The notes under the pieces are model-generated. The model saw only the letters and a program-made list of their open reading frames with translations. It was not told where the DNA came from and ran no database searches. A stretch of 10,351 nt of DNA from positions 1 through 10,351 of the forward strand of contig JADFPK010000048.1 in assembly GCA_022562375.1 (NCBI GenBank), given 5' to 3'. A program made the position numbers and the translations under genes. The stretch is from Pseudomonadota bacterium (lineage in GTDB: Bacteria; Pseudomonadota; Alphaproteobacteria; SMXQ01). Below, piece after piece: positions 1-6,593 of the stretch. Within the stretch, counting starts at the first letter, position 1. The number at the start of each line of letters is the position of its first letter.

Positions 1-471
1 GCCGGCGGACTCGCCGCCATCGAGGAGGCGCTGTCCGACCCGCGCATCGTCGGCGGCAACTTCCGCCTGCACTTCGATGGTCCAAGCGGTTTCGCCCGCT
101 GGCTGACCGGCTTTTACGCCTTCATTCGCCGGTTGGGCCTTTATTACGGCGATTCGGGCGTCTTCGTGCGGCGTCGGGTGTACGACGCCCTGGGCGGGGT
201 GCGCCCGATCGCGCTGATGGAGGATTTCGACTTCAACCGCCGGCTCGAGCGCGCCGGGCCAACCCGTTGCATCGCCTCCCCACCGCTGATGACCTCGTCC
301 CGGCGCTTCGAGGGACGCCACCCGCTGGCCATCATCTGGGGCTGGCTCCGGATCCACGCGCTGTTTACCCTCAAGGCCTCGCCGACGCGGCTCGCCAGGC
401 TCTATGACTCCGAACGGGCCCGAGAGCGGCCCTATCGCCCGGCGGACGATCCGTTCAAAGCCCAGTCGTAA
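1..471 (+). CDS. TIGR04283-type family 2 glycosyltransferase, C-terminal 156 residues (5' end outside window)
   Basis: The reading frame is open from the first base to TAA at 469-471; the N-terminal part, which would hold the nucleotide-sugar-binding start of the GT-A fold, lies outside the window. The visible part contains GGNFRLHF (residues 18-25 of the fragment), LYYGDSGVFVRR (about 46-57), the acidic LMEDFDFNRRLERAG stretch (72-86), which in GT2 enzymes carries the acceptor-activating acid, and SSRRFEG (99-105), followed by an amphipathic tail. This pattern is what I recognise from the rSAM/selenodomain-associated transferase 2 group, often named arsenosugar-biosynthesis glycosyltransferases. 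Family assignment is confident; the arsenosugar role is only a naming convention here because no radical SAM partner is visible. The last 40 bases overlap the end of the convergent DUF547 gene, a neighbour also seen in such clusters as I recall them. Confidence 0.85.
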   Translation, partial: AGGLAAIEEALSDPRIVGGNFRLHFDGPSGFARWLTGFYAFIRRLGLYYGDSGVFVRRRVYDALGGVRPIALMEDFDFNRRLERAGPTRCIASPPLMTSSRRFEGRHPLAIIWGWLRIHALFTLKASPTRLARLYDSERARERPYRPADDPFKAQS

Positions 472-1298
472 CCGAAATCGGCGATCTTTCGCGCCTTGGC
501 GAGCCCGGCCTTCAGCTCCCCGCGTGCGTAGCGCGCGAGATGGGCGATCACCCCTTCATCGTCGCCGCCGAAGTCTTCCCGGAACCAGACATAGATGCTG
601 GAGACCACCAGTCGGCCGTCCTCGATGCGCGCGCCGCGGGGGTGGTTGACGTAAAGGTGCGCCGCTTCGCTCAGTTGGTTATCCGCGTTCCTGGCGGTGA
701 AGGCGTCGGTTCTGAGATTGGGGCAACCGATGGCAGCGCAGTTGACGGCATAGTGGATACGCGGATCGCGCCAGATCGGGCGCAGGATGCGGTGCTCGAT
801 ATCGTTGAGCGAGATTTGTTCGCCCTCGATTTCGATCAGCTTCTTGTCCCAGGGACCGCTGGCGATCCAGCCGGGCGAGATGTCGATGTCGCGGATGCTC
901 TTCACCGGGTAATGGTCGAGCACGATCTTGACCGTCAGCGCGTTGTAGAGGTTGATCCACAAGGGAAGCTGTTCGGCGCGGGCAAGGCGGCTCACCGGCT
1001 CGGCGGCGAGACCGGCGATGTAACGCTCGAGCCCGAGCCTATCGGCGTTCGTCACCCGCCGGTAGGCGACGCGGTTGACGCCGTCATCGGACGCCCCCAC
1101 GTAGGCCTTGAGGAACCGGTCCCAGGCGCCGTGATCGATGCTCCTGGTGGCGGCGGGATCGTTGGCCGTCCACCGCGCCCACAATTTGGCCGAGGGCGCG
1201 AACAGGGCCTCGATGCCGCCGATACCGCCGAGCGGCAAGGCCATCGCCAGCAGCAGGACCGCCTTGATGGCGCGTGAAACGGCAGGGTACTTGGTCAC
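432..1298 (-). CDS. DUF547 domain protein, probably exported or membrane-anchored (288 aa)
   Basis: The gene starts with GTG (1296-1298), supported by AAAGGA six bases upstream; the nearby ATG at 1301-1303 is out of frame and meets a stop at once. Residues 1-30 look like a signal peptide or anchor: a basic start (K3, R9, K12), then a hydrophobic run around AVLLLAMALPLGG. The DUF547 core spans about 105-240, with LPLWINLYNALTV (111-123), DHYPVKSIRDI (128-138), GEQISLNDIEHRILRP (159-174), HYAVNCAAIGCPNL (182-195) and SSIYVWFREDFGG (233-245). The NC...GC cysteines (187, 192) are typical of the family. The terminal YDWALN motif (277-282) suggests a full-length protein. The biochemical function of DUF547 is not established. 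It converges on the glycosyltransferase with a 40-base overlap and diverges from the dehydrogenase operon. Confidence 0.88.
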   Translation of the reverse strand: MTKYPAVSRAIKAVLLLAMALPLGGIGGIEALFAPSAKLWARWTANDPAATRSIDHGAWDRFLKAYVGASDDGVNRVAYRRVTNADRLGLERYIAGLAAEPVSRLARAEQLPLWINLYNALTVKIVLDHYPVKSIRDIDISPGWIASGPWDKKLIEIEGEQISLNDIEHRILRPIWRDPRIHYAVNCAAIGCPNLRTDAFTARNADNQLSEAAHLYVNHPRGARIEDGRLVVSSIYVWFREDFGGDDEGVIAHLARYARGELKAGLAKARKIADFGYDWALNGSSAGR

Positions 1299-1304
1299 GT
1301 CATT

Positions 1305-1310
1305 TCCTTT
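1305..1310 (-). promoter_or_regulatory. Ribosome binding site for the GTG-started DUF547 gene
   Basis: On the minus strand the bases read AAAGGA, six bases before the GTG at 1298. This decides the non-ATG start, since no in-frame ATG with a comparable site is seen nearby. Confidence 0.6.
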
Positions 1311-1475
1311 CAGACGTCGCTAGGCGCCTCTGGTGGCGCGCTCAATCCTGTGATGGCTTGCGGGAAATTTGGTACGACATATCTCAGGCCCACTCAAGCG
1401 CCGGCCATAACCGTCCCCTATTGTTAAAATCGGCTATGATGGCGCCGGCGATTGAAGCCGTCCGGGACCGGAGGC

Positions 1476-1482
1476 AGGAGAG
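1476..1482 (+). promoter_or_regulatory. Ribosome binding site that sets the dehydrogenase start
   Basis: AGGAGAG lies eight bases before the ATG at 1491. It favours this ATG over the in-frame TTG at 1452, which would add 13 residues without family resemblance. Confidence 0.65.
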
Positions 1483-1490
1483 CCGACGAC

Positions 1491-2924
1491 ATGGCGCAAG
1501 AAAGTGTGATCACGGCGCTGGAACCGTCCAGCAACCAAGGCGAGATCATCGCCGGGCTCCTCATGCGCGCGCGCGCCGCCATGGCCGCCTTCGCCGATGC
1601 CGACCAGGGCCGAGTCGACGACGCGGTGACCGCCATCGCCTGGGCCATCTACCAACCCGAGCACGCCCGCGCACTCGCCGAGATCGCCGTCAGCGATACC
1701 GGACTTGGCAACGTCAAGGACAAGTTCACCAAGAACCAGCGCAAGACCTTCGGCGCGCTGCGCGATCTGTTGCGGGCGAGGACCGTCGGCATCATCGAGG
1801 AAGACCCGGCGAAGGGGATCGTCAAATACGCCAAGCCCGTCGGCGTGGTGGCGGCGATCTGCCCCTCGACCAATCCGGCGGCGACGCCGACCAACAAGGC
1901 GATGATGGCGATCAAGGGGCGCAACGCCGTCATCATCGCCCCCTCCCCCGCCGGCAGCTCGGCGACGGCAATGACGGTCGAGATGATCCGGGCCGAGCTC
2001 GAGAGGGCGGGGCACCCGGCGGATCTCGTCCAGATCCTGCCGGCGCCGGCTTCCAAGGACCTGACCCAGGCGCTGATGGGGGCCGCGGATCTGGTGGTGA
2101 CGACGGGCTCGGCGGACAATGTGCGCCGTAGCTACCAAAGCGGCACGCCGGCGATTGGCGTCGGCGCCGGAAACGTGCCTTCGATCATCGACGCCAGCGC
2201 CGATCTGGCCGACGCGGCCGGCAAGATCCGCATCTCCAAGACCTTCGACAACGCGACCTCGTGCTCGTCGGAGAACTCGGTGATCGTGCTCGACGGGATC
2301 TATGACGACGCCATCGGTGCGCTGGTGAAGGCCGGCGGCTACATGGCGACGGCGGCGGAAAAACGGCTCATCGCCGACAATCTCTGGCGCGACGGCCGGC
2401 TCAACCGCCAACTCATCGCCAAGGACGCGGAGGTGTTCGCCGAGACCCTCGGCCTCTCGGATGCCGCCCGGAGCGCCGAATTCTTCATGGTCGAGGAGAC
2501 CGGCACCGGCCCCGATTACCCGTTCTCGGGCGAGAAGCTCTCTCTCGTGCTGACCGTCTACAGGGCGCCCGACTTCGACGGCGCGGTGGCGCTGGCGAAG
2601 GATATCCTCGCCTATCAGGGGCGGGGCCATTCCTGCTCCATCCACACCAGGGACATGGACCATGCGAGGCGTCTGGCGGAGGAGCTCGACGTGGTGCGCG
2701 TGCTGGTCAACCAGATCCACGCCTTCGGCAACGGCGGCGGCTTCGATAACGGGCTCAACTTCACCCTTTCCATGGGCTGCGGCACCTGGGCCGGCAATTC
2801 CATCGCTGAGAATCTGAACTACCGCCACTTCATCAACGTCACCCATCTATCGACGGTGATCCCCGAGGACCGCCCGGACGAGGACGAGCTGTTCGGCCCC
2901 TACATCTCCCGCCATGGCGCCTGA
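1491..2924 (+). CDS. sauS: CoA-acylating aldehyde dehydrogenase, sulfoacetaldehyde dehydrogenase (SauS)-like
   Basis: This 477-aa protein belongs to the acylating branch of the aldehyde dehydrogenase superfamily (with EutE, PduP and the N-terminal half of AdhE), which interconverts an aldehyde plus CoA and NAD(P)+ with the acyl-CoA. Seen in the sequence: the Rossmann-region motif PVGVVAAICPSTNPAATPTNKAM around residue 115-138, IGVGAGNVPSIID near 220-233, and the catalytic Cys258 in NATSCSSENS. The C-terminal stretch NQIHAFGNGGGFDNGLNFTL, then SMGCGTWAGNS and ENLNYRHFINVTHL, resembles SauS of the sulfoacetate pathway more than EutE/PduP as I recall them. Downstream genes encode an ADP-forming acyl-CoA ligase, so the acyl-CoA can be made from or hydrolysed to the free acid with ATP exchange. 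Family and acylating chemistry are firm; the sulfoacetaldehyde substrate is inference, and acetaldehyde or another small aldehyde remains possible. Confidence 0.82.
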   Translation: MAQESVITALEPSSNQGEIIAGLLMRARAAMAAFADADQGRVDDAVTAIAWAIYQPEHARALAEIAVSDTGLGNVKDKFTKNQRKTFGALRDLLRARTVGIIEEDPAKGIVKYAKPVGVVAAICPSTNPAATPTNKAMMAIKGRNAVIIAPSPAGSSATAMTVEMIRAELERAGHPADLVQILPAPASKDLTQALMGAADLVVTTGSADNVRRSYQSGTPAIGVGAGNVPSIIDASADLADAAGKIRISKTFDNATSCSSENSVIVLDGIYDDAIGALVKAGGYMATAAEKRLIADNLWRDGRLNRQLIAKDAEVFAETLGLSDAARSAEFFMVEETGTGPDYPFSGEKLSLVLTVYRAPDFDGAVALAKDILAYQGRGHSCSIHTRDMDHARRLAEELDVVRVLVNQIHAFGNGGGFDNGLNFTLSMGCGTWAGNSIAENLNYRHFINVTHLSTVIPEDRPDEDELFGPYISRHGA

Positions 2925-2939
2925 GATCCGCAAGCGCCG

Positions 2940-4064
2940 ATGAACTTCGAGGAACACGCGGCGAAGCCCCTGCTCGACGCCGCCGGCATCGCGGTGCCGA
3001 AAGGCAGGCTGGTGACTTCGGCCGAGGAAGCGTCTTCGGCCGCCGCCGAGCTTGGCGCCTCGGTCATCAAGGCACAGGTGCCGGCCGGCAAGCGGGGCAA
3101 GGCGGGCGGTATCAGGATGGCCGACACGCCCGACGAAGCCGCCACGGCGGCGGATGCGATCCTCGCCATGGAGATCGACGGGCACGCGGTCGAACGCTTG
3201 CTGGTGGAAGAACGCATCGCCATCGCCCGGGAGTTCTACGCCGCCGTGCTCAACGATGCCTCGGCGAGATCGCCGGTGGTCCTCTTTTCCACCCTCGGCG
3301 GCATGGATATCGAGGACGCCGCCGCCGAGGACCCGCGGGCGCTCAAGCGATGCGTGGTCGACATCCGTGAAGGCTTCGGTCAAGGCGAGGCGGAACGAAT
3401 GCTCGGCGGGCTGGATCTCGGCCTTGGGGCGAACGATATTGCCAAGACCCTGGTGGCGCTTTACCGGCTCTATCGCCAGCGCGACGCCGAGATGATCGAG
3501 ATCAATCCCCTGGCGCTGACGGAGGAGGGCGGGCTGGTGGCGCTCGATTGCAAGTTCACCCTCGATGACGCCGCCATTCCCCGCCAGACCGATCTCGCCG
3601 CCCTTGGCGCCAAAGAGCGCCTCAGTGCGCTCGAGGCGCGCGGCCGCGAGCTCGGCCTTCAATATATCGAGCTCGACGGCGATGTCGGCGTGCTCGCCAA
3701 CGGCGCCGGGCTGACCATGGCGACCATGGACGCGGTCCGTCACCTGGGCGGGCGGCCGGCCAACTTCCTGGAGGTCGGCGGCCAGGCCTACACCTTGACC
3801 AAATCGGCGCTCGAGCTGGCCCTGGCCAACCCCAGGGTCAAGAGCCTGGTGGTCAATTTCTGCGGCGCCTTCGCCCGCACCGATGTCATGACCGAGGGGG
3901 TGGTGACGGCGTGGGAGGAACTCAAGCCCGCCATCCCCGTGTTCTTCTCCATCCACGGCACCGGCGAGGAGGAGGCGGTGGCGCTCCTGCGCGCCCGCCT
4001 CGGCATGGAACCCTTCGATCTCATGGACGACGCGATCAAGGCGGCGATCGAGGCGGCCCGATGA
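2940..4064 (+). CDS. ADP-forming acyl-CoA ligase, beta (ATP-grasp) subunit, succinyl-CoA synthetase beta-like
   Basis: The 374-aa product is similar in length and architecture to SucC (about 388 aa). It begins MNFEEHAAKPLLDAAGI, the usual SucC opening, followed by the ATP-grasp nucleotide-binding part with KAQVPAGKRGKAGGI (about 44-58), the EINPLAL metal/nucleotide motif near 182-188, and the CoA-ligase domain with VLANGAGLTMATMDAV and PANFLEVGGQA. LDCKFTLDD replaces the LDGK-type segment of SucC. It starts 15 bases after the dehydrogenase stop with no strong ribosome site, so translation may be coupled, and its stop overlaps the alpha-subunit start in ATGA. Housekeeping SucC normally sits with sucD, sdh or sucAB genes; pairing with an acylating dehydrogenase instead points to a specialised ligase, plausibly an ADP-forming sulfoacetate-CoA ligase. 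Substrate is inferred from context only. Confidence 0.85.
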   Translation: MNFEEHAAKPLLDAAGIAVPKGRLVTSAEEASSAAAELGASVIKAQVPAGKRGKAGGIRMADTPDEAATAADAILAMEIDGHAVERLLVEERIAIAREFYAAVLNDASARSPVVLFSTLGGMDIEDAAAEDPRALKRCVVDIREGFGQGEAERMLGGLDLGLGANDIAKTLVALYRLYRQRDAEMIEINPLALTEEGGLVALDCKFTLDDAAIPRQTDLAALGAKERLSALEARGRELGLQYIELDGDVGVLANGAGLTMATMDAVRHLGGRPANFLEVGGQAYTLTKSALELALANPRVKSLVVNFCGAFARTDVMTEGVVTAWEELKPAIPVFFSIHGTGEEEAVALLRARLGMEPFDLMDDAIKAAIEAAR

Positions 4065-4933
4065 TCGTCCGCGCCGCCGATCGGGTCCTGGTGCAGGGGA
4101 TAACCGGCACCCAGGGGACCTTTTGGAGCCAGCAGATGATCGCCTACGGCACCCGCATCGTCGGCGGCGTCAACCCCAAGAAGGCGGGGACGGAACATCT
4201 CGGCCTCCCGGTCTACGCCAGCGCCGCCGAGGCGGCGAACGATCGCGGCTTCGAGGTCGCGGTGATGTTCGTGCCGCCGATGGCGGCGCGGGCGGCGGCG
4301 CTCGACGCGATCGAGGCCGGCGCCAGGCTGCTCGTCGTGCTGACCGAGCACATCCCGGTCCAGGACGTCATCGAACTGATCGCCGCCGCCGCCGCCGCCG
4401 GCACCCGCGTCATCGGCCCCAACACCGCCGGTCTGGTGACGCCGGGCGAGTGCTTCGTCGGCATCATGCCGGCCTTCAACGCCAAGATACACCGGCCCGG
4501 CCGCATCGGCGTGATATCGAGAAGCGGCAGCCTCGGCGCGTTGATCTGCCTCAACCTGGTCAGGGCCGGCTTCGGCCAGTCGGCGTACATCGGCGTCGGC
4601 GGCGATGCCATCCTCGGCACGACCACGCGCGACGCGCTTCGGGCCTTCGAGGACGATGCCGGCACCGATGGGGTGATGATGGTCGGCGAGATCGGCGGCA
4701 CGGCGGAAGAGGACGCGGCCGAATACGCCGCCGCCATGAAGAAACCGGTCATCGCCTTCATCGCCGGGGCGGCGGCGCCGGAAGGGCGGAGGATGGGCCA
4801 TGCCGGCGCCATCGTCATGGGCGATAAGGGGACTTACCGGTCCAAGCGCGCGGCGCTGGAGCGGGCCGGGGTCAGGGTACTGGACGCGCCCACCGAGGCC
4901 GGCGCCGCTTTTGCCGCCGCCCTCGATTCCTAG
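4061..4933 (+). CDS. ADP-forming acyl-CoA ligase, alpha (CoA-binding) subunit, succinyl-CoA synthetase alpha-like
   Basis: The 290-aa product matches SucD in length and motif order. The N-terminal CoA-binding Rossmann domain has VLVQGITGTQGTFW (9-22) and GGVNPKKAG (35-43); the middle has GPNTAGLVTPGE; the ligase domain has SRSGSLGA and GFGQSAYIGVGGDAILGT. The phosphorylated active-site histidine is His247 in RMGHAGAI, so the phosphohistidine ADP-forming mechanism should be intact. The ATG at 4061 overlaps the beta-subunit TGA by four bases, the classic coupling for equal synthesis of two subunits. In SucD the segment after GPN is CPGVITPGE; here it is TAGLVTPGE, and SRSGTLTYE is replaced by SRSGSLGAL, so the acyl site differs from the true succinate enzyme. 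This fits another acid substrate. The stop is only four bases from the end of the convergent membrane-protein gene. Confidence 0.86.
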   Translation: MIVRAADRVLVQGITGTQGTFWSQQMIAYGTRIVGGVNPKKAGTEHLGLPVYASAAEAANDRGFEVAVMFVPPMAARAAALDAIEAGARLLVVLTEHIPVQDVIELIAAAAAAGTRVIGPNTAGLVTPGECFVGIMPAFNAKIHRPGRIGVISRSGSLGALICLNLVRAGFGQSAYIGVGGDAILGTTTRDALRAFEDDAGTDGVMMVGEIGGTAEEDAAEYAAAMKKPVIAFIAGAAAPEGRRMGHAGAIVMGDKGTYRSKRAALERAGVRVLDAPTEAGAAFAAALDS

Positions 4934-4937
4934 AGCG

Positions 4938-5324
4938 CTATGATTCGTTCCGATTTAGAATTTTTTGAATCTTGGAAAGACTGCGTGTCTCGACCAACAC
5001 CTCGTAAATATAGTTACAGACCGAGGCTGTCAGCGATATCGCCGCCAGCGCAAAAAAGATCTCGGCCAAATTACCGTATTTGAAATAGATCGATATCAGA
5101 CTTAAGATATTGAAGACAAACGCCACCCCGCCCATCATTATACTCAGGCGGATGAGACGCAATCGCGTCATCAGATAGTCGGCTTCCTCGGAAAATTTCT
5201 GTGGGTCATCGTGGTTTATAATGACCCTCAGCCTCGCGCCAACCTGTAAAGAGATGTTCGCATAAACAAGAAATAAAAGCGGTATGCCCGGGAAAAGTAA
5301 TGCGTTTATGGCGTAGTCGCTCAT
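4938..5324 (-). CDS. Small membrane protein, DUF2721-like (128 aa)
   Basis: The chosen start, MSDYAINALL, has AGGAGA eight bases upstream; an in-frame start further out at 5396 would add 24 polar residues with no membrane character and is not favoured. Three hydrophobic segments are visible, at about residues 8-24, 55-80 and 86-106. Between the first two lies a charged cytoplasm-type loop (ARLRVIINHDDPQKFSEEADYLMTR) that resembles the arginine-rich loop of DUF2721 proteins, and the tail EVLVETRSLSKIQ fits the family end. Function of the family is unknown. The gene is AT-richer than the GC-rich genes on both sides, which suggests separate ancestry. It converges on the ligase operon with a four-base gap. 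Family match is moderate; membrane location is clear. Confidence 0.65.
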   Translation of the reverse strand: MSDYAINALLFPGIPLLFLVYANISLQVGARLRVIINHDDPQKFSEEADYLMTRLRLIRLSIMMGGVAFVFNILSLISIYFKYGNLAEIFFALAAISLTASVCNYIYEVLVETRSLSKIQKILNRNES

Positions 5325-5332
5325 TTTCGATG

Positions 5333-5338
5333 TCTCCT
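5333..5338 (-). promoter_or_regulatory. Ribosome binding site for the DUF2721-like gene
   Basis: AGGAGA on the minus strand, eight bases from the ATG at 5324, sets the start of the 128-aa product. Confidence 0.65.
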
Positions 5339-5432
5339 GTTCCTCTTGCGTTGTCGATTCATCGATCCAGCACTTCTCGCTGGGACCGGGAATCATTGCA
5401 ATTTCATGCCTAAGCCACCCGTGGACGATGTC

Positions 5433-5454
5433 AGGGCGCCGCCATCGGCGCCCT
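5433..5454 (-). terminator. GC-rich stem-loop at the end of the dioxygenase gene
   Basis: A perfect nine-base-pair inverted repeat (AGGGCGCCG at 5433-5441 and CGGCGCCCT at 5446-5454) with a four-base loop CCAT begins at the last base of the dioxygenase stop codon. Its position fits a transcription terminator for the minus-strand gene. There is no run of T after it on the minus strand, so it is not a canonical intrinsic terminator; it might instead protect a 3' end. Confidence 0.5.
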
Positions 5455-6317
5455 CAGAACGGCGCGTCGCCGGCGATCGAGGTCCGGTGCAAATGACGGA
5501 TGCCGGGCGGCTCGATGCCGCCCAAGGCGATATGGATGGTGCAGCGGTTGTCCCAGAACACCAGATCGCCGAGGCGCCATTTGTGGCGGTAGATGAACTC
5601 GGGCCGGCGCTGGTGGGCGAACAGCTGGTCCAGCAGCGGCTGCGCTTCCGCGTCCTCCAACCCCTCGATGGCGATAGTGAAGCGCGGTGAGACGAACAGC
5701 GCCTGGCGTCCGCTTTCGGGATGGGTGCGCACCATCGGGTGGACCGAATCGGGCGCCGGCACGCCGTAATACTCATCGGCGTCGCGGTCGAAATCCTCGG
5801 TCGACTGGGCCCGGGGGTTCTTGCGGCGGTCGCGCGCGTGGATCGCCTTGAGCCCGGCGATCCTCAGGCGCGTCTCCTCGGGCAGGGTCTCGTAGGCGGT
5901 GTACATGTTGGCGAACGCCGTATCGCCGCCTTCCCCCGGCGCTTCCAGCGCGTGCAGCATCGAGCCCATGCTCGGCCGCTCGGCATAGGTCAGATCGGAA
6001 TGCCAGGTGAAGCCGGCATAGGCCGGGGTGGCGCCGACATATTCGCCCTTCTCCTTGCGGTTCGACAGCACCAGGACGTCGGGAAATTGGGGATGGAGGA
6101 AATCGTCGCGGATGCGGCGCACGAGATCGCCGAAGCGGCGCGAGAAGGCGATCTGTTCGGGCGCCGAGAGTTTCTGGCCGCGGAAGACGAGCACCAGATG
6201 CTCCCCCAGCGCTTGCCGGATCGCCTCGATGGCCGCGTCGTCAGGCGGCCGCGCGAGGTCGATGCCGGTGACCTCGGCGCCCAAGGCGTCACATATCCGC
6301 TCGACCCTCATGGTCAT
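5454..6317 (-). CDS. TauD/TfdA family Fe(II)/2-oxoglutarate-dependent dioxygenase
   Basis: The 287-aa protein is close in length to E. coli TauD (283 aa). The iron-binding facial triad is visible as His106 and Asp108 in TWHSDLTY and His262 in WDNRCTIH, and the 2-oxoglutarate-binding arginine is Arg278 in LHRTSIAGD. Other family landmarks are LVFRGQKL (43-50), GGDTAFANM (130-138) and HPMVRTHPESGRQALFVSPRFT (193-214). Aligning from memory with TauD, the taurine-contacting His70, Tyr73 and Asn95 are not kept (Arg, Asp and Gly at those places), so the substrate is probably not taurine. ATG at 6317 is preferred, being just behind GGGGA; the ATG at 6311 is the alternative. A 12-bp palindrome sits directly upstream. 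The permease gene beyond the transposon has the same orientation and was probably its upstream neighbour. Confidence 0.85.
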   Translation of the reverse strand: MTMRVERICDALGAEVTGIDLARPPDDAAIEAIRQALGEHLVLVFRGQKLSAPEQIAFSRRFGDLVRRIRDDFLHPQFPDVLVLSNRKEKGEYVGATPAYAGFTWHSDLTYAERPSMGSMLHALEAPGEGGDTAFANMYTAYETLPEETRLRIAGLKAIHARDRRKNPRAQSTEDFDRDADEYYGVPAPDSVHPMVRTHPESGRQALFVSPRFTIAIEGLEDAEAQPLLDQLFAHQRRPEFIYRHKWRLGDLVFWDNRCTIHIALGGIEPPGIRHLHRTSIAGDAPF

Positions 6318-6325
6318 GCATCCCC

Positions 6326-6359
6326 GCCTGACGCGGGCTCTCGGCATCCCGCGTCAGGC
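6326..6359. repeat. 12-bp perfect inverted repeat just upstream of the dioxygenase start
   Basis: GCCTGACGCGGG (6326-6337) and CCCGCGTCAGGC (6348-6359) form a perfect 12-bp stem with a ten-base loop. The inner edge lies eight bases from the dioxygenase ATG (6317), so an RNA hairpin would abut and partly cover the GGCGGGG ribosome site. It could be a dispersed intergenic palindrome of the REP type, an operator, or a translational control hairpin; the sequence alone does not decide. Confidence 0.6.
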
Positions 6360-6367
6360 AAGCCTAA

Positions 6368-6388
6368 TGACGGCCGCCACCGCCGTCA
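6368..6388. repeat. 7-bp inverted repeat between dioxygenase gene and transposon
   Basis: TGACGGC (6368-6374) and GCCGTCA (6382-6388) frame a seven-base loop. Before the transposon arrived this lay between the permease stop and the dioxygenase start, so it may be an old terminator or regulatory hairpin. It lacks a T-run of note. Confidence 0.4.
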
Positions 6389-6404
6389 AATCGCCAGGGC
6401 GTTG

Positions 6405-6422
6405 GGTAGTGTCCTAATTTGA
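6405..6422 (+). repeat. Left terminal inverted repeat of the transposon
   Basis: GGTAGTGTCCTAATTTGA, a perfect inverted match to 9711-9728. The match breaks at the next base on both sides. It includes the TAG stop of the 59-aa gene at 6414-6416 on the minus strand. Confidence 0.93.
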
Positions 6423-6593
6423 CGGATCGTTGCCCTTTGGGCGTTTAAGGATGATTGTTGCCAAAGTGCTCCCTTCCCTACCATGAGGGACAGCGGCCAC
6501 AAGCTCCCAACCATCTTCTCCATACTCGTTAAGGGCTATCCCGAATTCATCCATATCTATAATCATCGGTTCGACAGCGTATTCCCACTTCAT
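6414..6593 (-). CDS. DUF4177-like small protein (59 aa), last gene of the passenger operon
   Basis: This short gene was found by reading the minus strand from the ATG that overlaps the previous stop (ATGA, 6590-6593). The product starts MKWEYAVEP, continues with a central LNEYGEDGWELVAAV and ends with ATIILKRPKGNDPSN. The pattern W-E-Y near the start, L-N-x-x-G-x-x-G-W-E-L-V in the middle and a beta strand ending in KRP is the signature of DUF4177, a small single-domain family of unknown function. A GGGGGA ribosome-site-like stretch lies four bases upstream of the ATG. The TAG stop is inside the left terminal inverted repeat. Its place in the operon suggests an accessory role in the defence module or in the element's biology; which of these cannot be told from sequence. 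Confidence 0.8.
   Translation of the reverse strand: MKWEYAVEPMIIDMDEFGIALNEYGEDGWELVAAVPHGREGSTLATIILKRPKGNDPSN

Larger units (their letters stand above)
1299..1490. promoter_or_regulatory. Divergent intergenic region between DUF547 gene and aldehyde dehydrogenase operon
   Basis: These 192 bases separate two divergently transcribed genes and so must hold promoters for both. They are a little richer in A and T than the flanking genes around 1365-1440. A TATGAT hexamer at 1435-1440 could be a -10 element for the plus-strand operon, and TTGCGG (1358-1363) followed after 16 bases by TATCTC (1380-1385) is another weak candidate. No convincing -35/-10 pair and no long palindrome typical of a repressor site is visible, and no regulator gene such as sauR is in the window. 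Confidence 0.35.

Noticed and set aside
1452..1490. Upstream extension of the dehydrogenase to a TTG start
   Set aside because: The added 13 residues overlap the AGGAGAG ribosome site of the ATG at 1491 and have no family resemblance.
1434..2846. Long open frame (470 codons) on the minus strand across the dehydrogenase gene
   Set aside because: It is the antisense of a well-recognised aldehyde dehydrogenase; its translation is rich in Arg, Gly, His and Val without motifs, as expected from GC-rich antisense DNA.
2847..3956. Long minus-strand open frame (369 codons) across the ligase beta-subunit gene
   Set aside because: It mirrors the SucC-like gene and has no domain pattern; the same holds for 3788-4801 minus and 540-1277 plus.
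5325..5396. Upstream extension of the DUF2721-like protein by 24 residues
   Set aside because: The extension is polar, covers the strong AGGAGA site and would place the first membrane helix unusually far inside.
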